From assembly GCA_001949185.1 (NCBI GenBank), contig BDGG01000010.1, forward strand, positions 1,249,773 through 1,313,772: a stretch of 64,000 nucleotides of DNA. Reading direction: 5' to 3'. Below, piece by piece: positions 49,403 to 61,191 of this stretch (within the stretch, counting starts at the first letter, position 1; each line of letters opens with the position of its first letter). The notes beneath the pieces were generated by a model. The model saw nothing but the letters and a program-made list of their open reading frames with translations, ran no database searches and was not told the DNA's origin. The stretch is from Ramazzottius varieornatus. Its lineage: Eukaryota > Tardigrada > Eutardigrada > Parachela > Ramazzottiidae. A program made the translations under genes and the position numbers.

Positions 49403-52400
49403 ATGTCTCGTGTTTTTACCCGTAGCGGCGGCGGACGCGGACCAACTGGCAACAATTCTGGCGGAAATAACAATGCTCGAAATGCTGGCAGTCGTGGGTC
49501 GAATGCTAACTCAGGTATGCGGAATACTTTACTAAAAAAAGATGGTCAGACTACAATATCACGCGCTCGACTTCATAGGCTCCGGAAATCAACGTGATCG
49601 TGATTGGACTAATCAAGAGCAAGAGAACTTCGAACCGTCTAGTTTGAAAGAAACCTCCCCTGCGCCGTCTTCTACTTTCTTGACTCAATCATCTTCCTCT
49701 GGAAACTTCCAACAACCGCAACCGAACCAGCAGCAGAACCAACAGCAACAGCAGAACAACTACAGCCAGCAACAACAAGGCGGTAACAACAACCAGCACA
49801 CAAACAACTCTAACAACCGTGACCAACAAAACCTGCAGACTCGTCATCAACCTTCACGCGCACTCTACCAACCCAAGCCGCGGGGAAACTCCGAACGAGG
49901 TGGTGGCCGTGATCAACGCGGTGGTGGAGGAGGAGGACAGTACAACAACTACGACAGTTTGCAGAATAAAGGCGACCGGGACAACTCCAACCGTCAAGGT
50001 TAGTTAGAGTCGAAATCACGGTTCGTTTAACGAAAGTAGTACATTGACGGTAGATGATATCTTCACAGGAAACCAAAAGCAGGGTTCGTACAACGCAGGT
50101 CCACGCAATGACCAGCGTCAGCAACAGCATCCTGTGCACCAGCAGAAGCGACCGGTTCCTGGTCCGAATACAACTGGTCAACCCGGTGCCGCGAACGACA
50201 CGGCGGTACAACCTCAACAGCCTCAACAACAGACACAGCAGAGAGGCTATGACCCGGTTTCTTCAAGAGAAACGTCCAGCATCGACACGAACGATGGAAG
50301 TTCCACAGGGCAAGGTCCGCGAAACGATGAAGGATCTGGAGGGTCTCAACGCGGAACCTCGCGGGACCCAAAGGAGAATTTGGTGAATCAGTTTCCCAAG
50401 GTCAACTTCGGGAACCCCCCTCCTCAAGGTATTTTCGTAAACCCAGACTTACATAATACACAGTTTGAGGCTTGACCAGTCGACAAACAAAAATGTTACA
50501 TGCAAGAAAGCCGAAAAAATAAAAAAACCCTGTATAAGATCACAAACCTGCATACACGCAGATATACATGTGCTTTCGGTGAAACGTATGCAGGTACATG
50601 AAAGTTTGGGAAATAAGCATGTTTGTCGATGTAGGTGGCTTGAATCCGCGACGCGATCAGAAGCCGGATCCCAACCAACATAACCGCGGAACTTCTCAGC
50701 CGTCTCAGCAGGAAAAGCGTGATCGTGAATCTCCGAACATCCAGGCGAAACCACGGGCTGACCAACACAGGCAGTCGCCGGCCGCAGCGCTACCACAGCA
50801 GCAGCATCAACAGCAACAGTCTATGGTGCAGAACCAGCAGCAACCACAGACTGGTATATCACAGCAGCAGCAGCCGAAGCCGAGAATGGATCAGAACAGA
50901 CAGCAGCATCAGAACACTTTCTCCGTGTCTGATACCTTCTCGAAGTCGCTGGATGAGGTTGAGAATGACGAAGGTGGCATGTCGGTTTTCACTCGAAGCT
51001 TCAAGAATGGTGGTCATATGGGTAACCTCCTTCAACACTCGTCCTTCGACGAGAACCCCATGAACATGTACTCACAGAAGTCTCGGTATTTGCCGGGTAT
51101 GGGCGACTTTGGTCATCAAGACAAGAACGACCGTAGCTTCGAGTCGAGTTCGCATGATAACGGCGACATCTTCTCCGGCAAAGATGTCTTCTGGAGAGGC
51201 GCTGACCGAGAGGAGAAGCGCGACATGTTCATCAGGTTAGTATGTGATTTTACAATCTTTGCTTTCCTTTTTGAAGTTAACACTTTCAGCACGATCGTTT
51301 TCATGTTTGCAGAATACTACCGTCCTCTTTGTGTATACAGGAATTTTATTGGCTGGTACCGTGTTGCAGAGGCTGATCCAAACTATAGGCAATTTTCGAA
51401 ATTTCAAAATTCGGATACTTGGCAGGCCATGAACGCCAAATCTCAAAAGGGAGAACTGCTCGTCTTGATTTTCTTCTGACCGCACTGATGACTACAAAAT
51501 TTATCCCAGGCTCGGCTTCGATAGATAAGACTGTCCCCAGTGCTCCAGTGTTTTTCTAAGCGAATACCGTGCACGTGTCTCGCGCGAAGAGACGAGACCA
51601 AATTTCACCAAAACCACACGAAACCACACGAAAATTTCCAGCGTGCTGGGGTTCTACTGACCGCTGGTCATTAGTGTTGCTTTGGTGAGAAGACCGAGGT
51701 ACATGCAAAGAAAAAGACCCAGACCCGAAAGACCAAAAGCTAAAACTGGGAGGTGAATAAAACTGAGTGATTGTGTACACAAAGAGGACGGTCGTACGCA
51801 GAGTGTTAATTGGGGAATTGGCGAACAAACTCGACAAGAATGTTTTTCCGAAGTGGCGCACGTTTGAGGGTTTTGTAGCTGAAAGCGTGCGCCACTTGGC
51901 AAAATGGTCTGGTCGAGTTTGATTGTCTATGTTTCCATTCCTGTTCTGAGTTTGCTATGTTTTTCCAGAGATGAGCCGTCTCCGGTAATAGCCAATTCAA
52001 TGATCTGGTCTAATCAGTCCTCGACCACATCGCTACCGCATTCTCAAGCCGACTCATCCCGCTATGTCCGACCGTTAGTGTCTGGTCCGTTTGGGCTGGA
52101 GCATGGTGCTTTCACCACGAATCTCGGATCGTCTTCCGTCATGGACCCTTCTCATTTGGTGGACAGTGTGAGTGTGCATCAGAGGCTGATGCAGCAGCAC
52201 ACCATTCCCATGAGTCCCTTCCTGTCCAACACGCAGATGCCCGAGCGAATGCTTCCGGGAGCTGACCGAATGGGTCCCATGTTCTCACAACAGCCACTCG
52301 GTGGAGGCCTCATGCAACCCATCAGAATGGGCTTCCATCCTCAGCCTCACTTTTCAGGTATGCACACAAACATTCAGAAAGAAGGAAGGGCTCATCTTTT

Positions 52401-55400
52401 CAATTTAACAAATGGTAATGTGTTGACGACGATGAAGTACAAGTCCACGTTCATCCGACGCGCAGTTGGCGAGTCATATGCCGTACACAAAATATTTTCG
52501 TTCAGTGTCGCCATTGGTCTCACTTCCTCACTTCCTGCTTTATTTGATATCGCTCGATATTGACTTAGATTATTATAAACTGGGACCGCTCACGAAATTC
52601 TCATCAGAGCATTGGTTTTTCTTAGATTCCTTCATGCAGCCCAACATGAACCGCGAACAGGGAAGGACGCCCCTGCAACAGCAACAACAGCAACAACAGC
52701 AATCAGCGAATGGCTTTGGACAGCAGAACCCAGTCTTAGGGAATATAGGTGCGTCACTGGCTGTGCAGCCGGCACAGACCAGGTCTCCGCAGACTATAGC
52801 GCCTGTCCAGACTCCGGACAAGAACTGGGGGTGGGAGGAAAAATCAGCGGCGCCTGAACCGGAACCACAGGCACCACCGAAACCGGTTGAACCTGTCGAA
52901 GACTTGGGGTATGAAAATCGTCTGGTCTAAGAGTACGGTGTCTAAGTTCCGTTTTGCAAGCCCAGAAGGTAAGTTTTTCTTGTTGCAGTGAATTCAAAGT
53001 TCCTTCGATGAAAGGACCAAAGACGTTCGAGAACATCTGTTCGCACGTCGAAGAACTGAAGAAGGCCATTCAGGAGAGGCTGAAGGAACACATCAACAAG
53101 CCTCATCCCGAACGATTTGGTCGGGTCGAGCATTTGTGGTGCGAAGCTGTTACCATTATGCTGATACTGTAGTAATCAGTGGGGTTAATAATGAAGTATG
53201 TCTGCTTGTAGCTACGCTCTGTGGAACGCGGTCCGTGACGCCATCTTGCTGGACAGTGTCCAGGCGTGTGATAAGAGCCGAGAGCTGGACAAAGTAGCGT
53301 GGAGGGACGGCTTCTACCCCATCTTTGAATACTTGAGGGACTCAAGCAAAGCACCCAATGGAACGTCTGTTGCGTCTATCGAAGAAGCGCTGAAGGTTTT
53401 CATCAGAAGGGTAAGCAGTGGCTCCGACCGATAACTTGACTTCGATGGTTAATTCAAGTGTCCTTATTGTACTGATGGTTCGTTATAGGGTTTGAAGTTC
53501 TACCAGGACCTGATTCCAAAAGTCTTGCATCTCTTCGGTGGGTCTGTGACGCCTCACAACCTCGTCAAGGCCTTGACAGCCAGAGGCCGGGGTGCTCCCG
53601 AACCGCATACGCTGATCACGCTGCAGCTGGCTGAACGACTGCACTTCCATATGGGAGATGTGTACCGATACTCGGCGGAACTTCCTCACTCAGACACGAC
53701 GAATGATCTAAGAAAGGCGAAAGAGTAAGATATTACTGGTGATGTTTCCCTGAGTAGCTCATGTAGATTTGTGTAGCTGCTGGTAGGCTTTTGTATGTCA
53801 GATAGGAGTTGCCGTCCAAGCTAATCTTTGTATGTATACAGATGTTACGAGAAAGCACGTCTTCTCAGTCCGTATCAAGGTGCGCCCCACGCTCGACTGG
53901 CCATGATTGCCAAACGACAGAAAGAGCCACTGGAAGCAACCTTCCACGCTTTGTGCTCCATGTCGGTCAAGATCCCCAGTTCAAGTGGCGCAGGCAGCCT
54001 CAGTGGTTTGCTTACATCGATCGAAAAAACTGTAAGTACCGTTTGACCAGTATTTCGCTGCCAATATGTACTACTGTACGCATGTTGTTTTCTTTGCAGT
54101 ACGAAACCAAGAAGTGGGCCGAGGACAAAATGCCCAACTGGAGCGACATGTCGCCGAACGACGTGGGTTTCGTTTGACTGATGTCACTCGGGCGAGCAAG
54201 CGTTTATCGTTAAATCATGATTGTTTGTGTTTTGCAGCTGAAACAGCGGTTCCGAATTACTTTCCTCGCATTCCATAGCGCACTGTATCACAACAAAATC
54301 AAAGAGTAAGTTCGTCTGCAACAGCGAATCTCAGCAAAACTAGTAGTCGTAAGAGATTTCCTTCACAATTGATGTCGTTTCTTCTAGCACACTACTCGCT
54401 ACGCAAGGCATCCAAATTTTGGGAATGCTGGATGCGGTGTTGAATCAGTCTCTTTCATTGCGCTTGCGTGACGATCTGCTGCAGATGATGGCCATCAACC
54501 TTTGCCGACTTCATGCCATGCAGCCAGACAGTACGTGCATTTTCTTCCGGAACCCGTCACATAATCAATGCTCTAGATGTTCTTGTCTTTCGCTTACAGC
54601 TCACGGTCAGGCCTTCTTGCTCGACTTGTCTTTCAACATGTTCGACATCATCCTCATCCGTCTTCTTAGCATCTTCGAGAGCGCCCCCGATTTAGATTCT
54701 GCCAACCACCTGGAAGACACCAACATCCTGTCACCTTCTGTCAAGGTCTTCGTCGAATGGATCCAGTCTTCCTATCAGAAGTGGTTTCCACTCAGCCCAT
54801 CTCTCCTGAGCGCACCCAAAGAGTAAGTCTGTCAAATCACTTCCATTCCTTGAATCCGAATCGACGTCACGGTTTTTCTACATACGTGGTCGTGTTTGCA
54901 GTACTAAACGCCTGGGAATGTGGACCAGACTCGTCTCGTTGGTCAACTTATCCCTTACTCTCCACGTTGCTGGCGTTTCGGAAGAACGATTTCAAGGTAT
55001 GTCTGATTGAAATTCACAAGTGCGGGGAAGTGTTGAAAATCATCTGGCAGGGTTCTAAAGTTTTCTCATTCTGTAGATTCACAACCGGAAAAGCTTCACG
55101 AAGACTTGTTCCTTGCCGGCATGGAGAACGTCCACCCGACACTCACCATCTTCTACCGTGAGACTCGCTTGCATGAGGTACGTGTAATAACTTTCGTCTT
55201 GCCCATTAAAGTGATGGCCTACATCATGCAGCCTGGAATATCTTGGTTGGTGTATTAGGCTATTGCGGAACCTCGATTCCGCTTCAAGAAGATGCAGTCG
55301 CTGGGGCCTGTCCTCCTGTCTTCAGTTCCTCCCGTGGCACGCTTACAGTGGAATCGGTTCCTCCCTACGGAGGCCTTCATGGACAAGAACGTGAAGGCAC

Positions 55401-56867
55401 TGTGGGCTCCGCTGGAACCACCGCCTTCACAGCCCAAGCTGGAACCTCTACCTACGCTGATGGATCAGAAGTCCCGCGAAGTTTTTGCTCCTGTCGTATC
55501 TTCCATGCCACCCATGCAGCTGGACCGACAGGATACTGCCCGAGGATGGAAGACCGCGCAGGCTCCTGTCAACGAGGCCGCCGAACATAACTGGCCTTCT
55601 TTGGGTCAGTCATCCAAGCTTCTCACCGAAGAACGACGCGAACGGGTCAGTAAAACTTGAGCACATCACATAGGAAATCTTCTGCAGAAAAACATTCAAA
55701 AGAATTTTGGATAATGAAAAGCGGAAGATCAAATTACAGGTCGACAAACGAACCGCACAAGATCGATATCTCAAGTGGCGCATGTTTTCACTGTTATATG
55801 GTGGGGGCTTGCGTCACTTGAGAACTAACTGAATCTTTCGTGTGCCGGCCTCCCACATACCCAATCAGTAATAAAGTTTTTCTTACTGTATACTGAAAAC
55901 CTCTTCTGTAGTTAAAGGGTAACTGATTTATTTTTATATAACAGGCCAGGACAGCGTCGACGAACTCGACCGGAACTGAGGACGGTGCCAGTCGTGGTAC
56001 GCGGAACGGCGACTCGTACGGTAATTCCGGCCACGAGTCCAGTCGAAGCAGTGTTGATCCGTGGTGGCTATTGGACAAGCGCCTTCGATCGAATGACAGT
56101 GTTCAGCTAAAGTCGAATGGCCCGGACCCTGCAGAGAGAAAGGCACCTCGACTGGAGGAGTCCTCCAAGCTGTATTATTTGGTCGACACGAACTGTTTGA
56201 TTGATTACCTGGGCGGGATCGAGAAGAAGGTGATGGAGAATGATGACTTGGTCATACTTGTTCCCGGTACAGGTAAGAGAGACTTCTGCTGGAATATCGT
56301 TGACATTCCTGGGACTAATATGTTGTGTTCTTAGTTTACCGAGAGTTGTACAAGCTTCACACTAACAAGAATCTGAAAGCGCACAATGCGTTGAGCTTCA
56401 TCAGCGACTCGATGGAGCATCATAAGGGACGCGTTCTGGTCATCACTGCGAAGGGTGAACAGATTCCTCATGCCCAGTTGGCCAAGCGGGAAATGGTCGC
56501 TGAAAGGGTAACTAGATTACTTTTTCGGTTATCTGTCGAACTGTTGACTGAAGGGAATCTCTTTGCAGGGAAGTAACGACGATGTTATCCTGAAGACTTG
56601 TCTGACTTTGCAAGAGAAGGGTTTAGTCAACCCTGACGGTCAGCGGGAACCTTCGCGTCGTGGAGGTATGGTAGCTTCTCGTTTGCTCTGTGTGACAGTG
56701 AGTCGGTGATGGGTGAGAACTGCTATATAACATCTGTGTACGTTCCAGCGGACTATGGTTCGTGGAGAGGCACTTTGTATTTGTTGACTTCCGACACGAA
56801 CATGCGCTTGAAAGCGAAGAAGGAAGACATCTACTGTGCGCCCGTAAATGAGGTTTTGGAGAAGTGA
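49403..56867 (+). CDS. Smg6: SMG6, nonsense-mediated decay endonuclease
   Basis: Twenty-one exons: 49403-49514, 49579-49998, 50069-50428, 50635-51235, 51969-52357, 52626-52908, 52989-53168, 53212-53410, 53489-53724, 53842-54031, 54100-54162, 54238-54305, 54388-54530, 54600-54822, 54902-54996, 55077-55177, 55259-55645, 55945-56272, 56335-56507, 56569-56665, 56749-56867; exact frame, 1588 residues (human 1419). SMG6 binds phosphorylated UPF1 and cuts mRNAs near premature stops. The first ~850 residues are Gln/Asn/Gly-rich with RGG and polyQ tracts. The middle is a 14-3-3-like/TPR helical domain (MGDVYRYSAEL, KAKECYEKARLLSP). The C-terminal PIN domain keeps three acidic sites: VDTN, SNDDVIL and TSDTNMRLKA, so nuclease activity is likely. 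SMG5 has a degenerate PIN, which favours SMG6. Introns 3, 4 and 17 contain repeat elements. Confidence 0.92.
50545..50595. repeat. 51-bp palindromic element (family B) in SMG6 intron 3
   Basis: ACCTGCATAC at the left and GTATGCAGGT at the right are perfect 10-bp terminal inverted repeats. Confidence 0.75.
51818..51920. mobile_element. MITE family A copy
   Basis: In SMG6 intron 4. CAAACTCGACAAGAATG at the left pairs with the right end TGGTCGAGTTTG; the core is AAGTGGCGCACG to GCGTGCGCCACTTGG. Confidence 0.88.
52676..52702 (+). repeat. CAA/CAG trinucleotide tract (polyQ in SMG6)
   Basis: A run of mixed CAA and CAG codons giving nine Gln in exon 6; mixed codons suggest it is stable rather than an expanding repeat. 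Confidence 0.7.
55740..55835. mobile_element. MITE family A copy
   Basis: In SMG6 intron 17. CAAGATCGATATCTCAAG with GTGGCGCATG at the left, GCGTCACTTGAGAACTAAC at the right. Confidence 0.75.
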
Positions 56868-57957
56868 GCAGATTGCAAGTACCTGCGTACTCCCTTAGCG
56901 GTGGTCAAAGGTTCAAGGTTCAAGGTTCGGCGATGTTGTATGGCGTCAAGATTCAAAATCATTTCTACACGGAAGCAACTCGTCTTAAGTTATAATCTTG
57001 TCTCTAATTTGAACGGCTGAATTTCTTGAATAATTTGTTCACTCTCTCTTGTCTCTTTTCGTTACTGTCTTTAAGGATGCAGCGGGTGCATTGTGTGATG
57101 GCTGGAATCAGTGAGTTTCACTTTGTTGTCGACTGGACACACTGTTCATGGTAAGGCTACCACTGTTTGTAGACGGTCATAGGCTCCTGACTCCTGAGCC
57201 TCTTCTGGATAACGAAGTAGCTGTTCATCTTGTTCAAGATTTATGTATGAAGTTCGAATGTTCCTTCATACGCGAATAAAACGTTCATGTCTGTATCACG
57301 GCGGTCTGATGTCCGAAGTGGAGGTCTGCGTACTTTTTCAGAGCGGCTGTCCAAGATCAAGTACAGCCCAACTGAAAGACGGAATGGCTGACAAAAATGC
57401 TATATCATGGTGATTTGACAAAATCGTTGCTAAATAAAGTCAGTTGATTAGCTGATTCAGACAGAAAAGACGTGCTTTTGCGCATTGATTTTGATAGATG
57501 GGTGAGTTGTATTGTTGTATGGCAAGCCGGAAGTGCTTTCCAGTGTTGGCACCGGAATGTTCACCGGCTTGGTCTACTGTGCCATTCTGCCATTTGCCAT
57601 ATTCCATTTCGAAAAATTTCCATTGGTCCATTTTAGCCGCACCAAGCTGACCAAAATGGTTCAGACAGCTCGGAACTGAGCTGTGAGCTTGACGCTTACA
57701 AGTGTGAGTCACTGCGAAAGAGAAACATTATGTAACATCGACAAGCAATAAACTAATCAAACGGCAACACAGACAATAGCTTTGAAGACGACGAAAGGGT
57801 TATCTTCTGAAACTTGCGTGGTCTCCTGAATTTTCTATCCAATATCCCAGCTTCTTATCCCAGGCCTACTGCGACTACAGCGTGGAAGTGTGATTCAGGT
57901 AGGCCTCGTCTGGATTATTTGCTTGCGGTGTGGTGGCAAGATCTGACACTGCTGCAG
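56868..57957. other. SMG6 3' UTR and leader of the chromo-barrel gene
   Basis: No gene seen. Possible poly(A) signals at 57275 and near 57434. The region ends in an acceptor (GCTGCAG) directly abutting the next ATG. Confidence 0.45.
57275..57280 (+). promoter_or_regulatory. Poly(A) signal for SMG6
   Basis: AATAAA about 410 nt after the SMG6 stop; another AATAAA lies near 57434. Confidence 0.5.
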
Positions 57958-58854
57958 ATGACCGAGGCGGAGTGCGGCGCGGCTGCAAATGGAGATCTCT
58001 CCACAATGATTACTTCCAGCAAGGTGGACGCAAATTCTTCTGAAAGGACAGTCAAGATACGAGTGATGGAGGACGATACGAACATGCGTCTTGAAGATTT
58101 CACGCAAAGTTTTGCTACAGGTAAGAGCTAACGTTTGGTCCTACCCAGATTAACTCGCGCACGTTGGTTGTCTTGTTTCTGGGTGGATGGTACTTTCCTA
58201 CATCGGCAGTTTAGTAACCGGCCACGTCTCTATACTGTAGGTCAAGTTGTGTGGGCTATCAACAAGGGCTGGCACAACGCCAAGATCATCGCAATGGAGA
58301 CGGACAAATATCCCAGTGACCACAGCTTTCCGGTCCCTGTTTACAAGGTTCACTATCTCCGCTTTGGAAAAAGGCAAGCGCGGAATTATTCCGGACCTCA
58401 AACATGGCTGACTGCACCTTTTGCTTAGGTACGACGAGTGGATGTTTGGCGATTCGATCATGCTCGTTGGCCCTGAGAATGATGCGAAGGCCGCAGCCGA
58501 AAATGAAGCCTTCGTGAAAACCACGTAGGTTCGACAGAAAGAAGCATTGGCCATGGACTTTATCCTATAAGATGGACTAATCTGTCCAAATTTTGATGTT
58601 TCAGGGTGACTAAGCGAATGAGAAAGAAAGCGACAAAGAAAGGGGAGACGGGAATGGAGACGGTGAAGGAGAATGAGAGCATGCCGAAAGCCGTTACTCC
58701 TTTATACTCCACGGAAACCCTTCCAGAAATTTCGGATGTGCGTAAAAATTCGGTGCTGGACAGTAGCTTTGATGGTCCTCATTCAAATATGGCAGAGGTC
58801 GAAGTCAGTACGGAACATGTTCAAGTTAGTCCGAACTTGATTCTGGTTCGATGA
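57958..58854 (+). CDS. Chromo-barrel (Tudor-knot) domain protein
   Basis: Four exons (57958-58120, 58241-58373, 58429-58524, 58605-58854) give 213 residues. An acceptor GCTGCAG ends at the base before the ATG. Residues about 53-120 read as a chromo barrel: GQVVWAINKGWHNAKIIAME, then VYKVHYLRFGKRYDEWMF, the Tyr-Asp-Glu-Trp that closes the barrel in MRG15/MSL3-type domains, which bind methylated histone tails. A basic segment (KRMRKKATKK) follows, like a nuclear signal. Intron 2 uses a GC donor (AAAAAG then GCAAGC at 58374), because the YDEW continuation is only reached this way. No MRG domain is seen in these exons; the real C-terminus may lie further downstream (see 58905-59504). Confidence 0.72.
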
Positions 58855-58992
58855 AATCACTCGCAGTATGCTTGATAGTAATCGTCGCATGATGGTGAGA
58901 AAGCAGAAGATGATGATGATTGGTGGGAGATTGACAGCGGTAAGTGTCAAGCAGCTTTCCTACAGCAAGTGGGTTGGTTGACAACCCACACG

Positions 58993-59075
58993 CTGAACTT
59001 GACAAGAATGCTTTTCCAAGTGGCGCACGTGCTCAGTGTAGATAGTTGAAAGCGTGTGCCGGTTGGTGGACCAAA
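58993..59075. mobile_element. MITE family A copy
   Basis: CTTGACAAGAATGCTTTTCC with AAGTGGCGCACG at the left, AAAGCGTGTGCCGGTTGG at the right. It lies between two coding-like exons. Confidence 0.72.
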
Positions 59076-59094
59076 CTGTACTTGCAATTTTCAG

Positions 59095-59504
59095 AGGTCG
59101 ACCACCAAAAACTTATAGCTTTGGACAAGACTGTCAACCTTGATGGAGTTGCCCGTAATCCGGAAGCCATCGCGACTCTCGAAACCGGCCAAGACGACGC
59201 AACGGTCCTTCTGGAACCGTGGTAAGGCGCTGTTGAACAGCACAACTAGTCCAGTTCACGCGATATTCAGGCTATTGGTAGCACCGTCCGATATATTGTG
59301 AACACCTACCAGTTCAGTTTGCATTAAAGCCAAGCCACTCCTGATCAAAAGTACGCTCGGAACAACATAACCTCTTTTGCAGAAGAGCTCAAGCCCAACT
59401 TCACTCTTTCCAAGAACGGCCTTATCGAGTTTCCCGACTACACCGGGCTCCGACTGGAATATATTCTGGGATACATTACCAAGGCATCCAGCAGATACGA
59501 CTAA
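59095..59504 (+). other. Unassigned coding-like exons, possible continuation of the chromo-barrel gene
   Basis: Segment 59095-59221 has an acceptor (TTTTCAG) and donor (GTAAGG) and reads as a clean protein (KLIALDKTVNLDGVARNPEA). An upstream piece ending at a GTAAGT donor at 58939 (read EDDDDWWEIDS) joins it in phase. Segment 59383-59504 follows TTTTGCAG, reads KPNFTLSKNGLIEFPDYTG and ends in TAA. I could not find a join between the last two that keeps frame, so the structure is unresolved. No family recognised. Confidence 0.4.
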
Positions 59505-59877
59505 GTCGCAACCCGTTCAAGCTAACTTGGCGCGGTCGACGATGCTGAGAAGAATAAGCCTGCTGTTCTTTCTTTTTTCTGTTCTGTTCTATTTTGGTTG
59601 GGTGTTCTGATTCCGTGAGTGAAACAGTAAACTCACATAAATCGAATCGGAGCCTGGATATCGGTCGTTGCAACTGAACGTAGTAGTGTTTGAGGAACTG
59701 CACAACGGTTTTAGCCTGATCAAGACTAACAAAGCTGCAACAGGCTGGTCGAGTGTGGAATGCGTCATCTAAACTAGTCCATCGCTCAAAACACATTGCG
59801 CGATAAGAAATATAGTTTTTCGCCGAAGCATTAACATTCCGAAAAGCATTATCTAAACCTTCGAGCCAACCCTCGAG

Positions 59878-60846
59878 TCAATCTACTACTTTCCCAACTG
59901 AGTCATCCAAACTGTTTTCGGTGATGGAAGAAGATCTGATATGCTCACCTTGTCCTTCTACAAAGAAAGAAATTACTCGTTTTGCTGCGGACACCGTGTT
60001 CGAATAATAGCGGTGAAGGCAATAAAGTGGTCCCTCCAGGTCATCTTCCAACGTTTCCCAGCGGTTGTACTTGAAGTGCCATGTTCCGTTGCGGTCAGTA
60101 GCCAGAAGTAGAAACAGCGCGTGCTTTCTGCGACTCTTAGAGTTGCACGGCAGCCATTGCAGATCCCTGGAATTTGATTGGCATTGTAGCATTTGCGTAA
60201 GTTTCAGCAACTTCGATATCGCGCAGACGATCCAGCACGCTAGCTACACCGGCGCCGGTTTTGAAGAACTTCAGATCGTTACTGCAAAAGCATACCAATT
60301 TAGAAACGACTAGTTATGTTTTCGAGTTTTCACTTCTTACCATAGGTACAATGCACCCAGAAGAGAGTTTTCTTTCGAGGTTTTCTGTATTGGGACAACG
60401 CCGAGTTCGGCAAATATCCCGATTGGCTCTCCACTGAAAGAAAGCAGGCTTAATGTCATTGCAAACGTCGCGATTTGATGAGCCTTACAGTCAAGATTCA
60501 AGTGAACCTTCGAGTCAACCTTCAAGCCAACCTTCGAGCCAACCTCCGAGTCAACCTTCAAGTCAACTTTCGAGTCAACCTTCGAGTCAACCGTCAAGTC
60601 AGGTAACCTCTACCTTACCTGATTTCATCCGTAGCACTGGTTTCCTCGGTATCTGAAGAGCTGATAAAACTAACGGAGAGGTTCGAGACATCTGCTTCAT
60701 CACCGCTGTCATCGGACATATCCGCGATGGCCCTGCAGCGATGCACAAACATACGCCAGGTTTACGAATAACGCACCGATTTGCGAGGTTCGACTTACCT
60801 CTTCCTTTGCGAGCTTGAAGGAGGCGAGGATCCTGCCCGTGACATG
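59878..60846 (-). CDS. Uncharacterised acidic/Ser-rich protein
   Basis: Five exons (60846-60800, 60732-60619, 60433-60341, 60281-60248, 60135-59878) give 181 residues; all phases agree. The N-terminus is basic then strongly acidic (QRKRAIADMSDDSGDEADV, SSSDTEETSATDE), a style common in nuclear proteins. The remainder looks folded: SGEPIGIFAELGVVPIQ, LLGALYLCNDLKFF, KHALFLLLATDRNGTWHFKY, YNRWETLEDDLEGPLYCLHR. I do not recognise the family. The exon 4/5 junction is the weakest; a different donor is possible there. An acceptor (CCTCGCAG) lies about 43 nt before the ATG. Intron 2 contains a 12-bp minisatellite. Confidence 0.58.
60490..60602. repeat. 12-bp minisatellite, about nine units
   Basis: Tandem variants of TTCGAGTCAACC (also TTCAAGCCAACC) in an intron of the minus-strand gene. 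Two similar units recur at 59858-59880, overlapping that gene's stop. Confidence 0.85.
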
Positions 60847-60959
60847 TTGTGGTCCGTACTGTGCTTCCAAAGCTAAATGGGTGGATGGGATGTCTGCGAG
60901 GGAATCGAGAAAAGCATATGAACGGGTGTTGTTAAATGACAACAGGAGCGATGAATGGT

Positions 60960-61034
60960 TGTTTGCAAACAAGTTCATTCGAAAACATGCAAACATGTCA
61001 AATGGCGCTTGGATGCCATGCGCGCCAAGGCCAT
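60960..61034. mobile_element. Diverged MITE family A copy
   Basis: GTTTGCAAACAAGTTCATTC at the left; AAATGGCGCTTGG and CATGCGCGCCAAGG form the shortened core. Placed just upstream of the minus-strand gene start. Confidence 0.5.
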
Positions 61035-61191
61035 CGTAGGACTCATTGCCCGCTAAAGTTTGTGGTCGGTTCTTGGTTAGACCGAAATCAAGTCGACTCC
61101 TCCCACTGGACCGATGAAAATGGCAAATGGGAGATGGCAGAATGGCATAGTAGACCAAGCCATGTTCACCTGGCACACACTGACACACTGC

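Noticed and set aside
60337-60597. VDSK-type repeat peptide as a coding exon
   Set aside because: Strong donor at 60618 and acceptor at 60434 remove it as an intron, and reading through the donor meets a stop at once.
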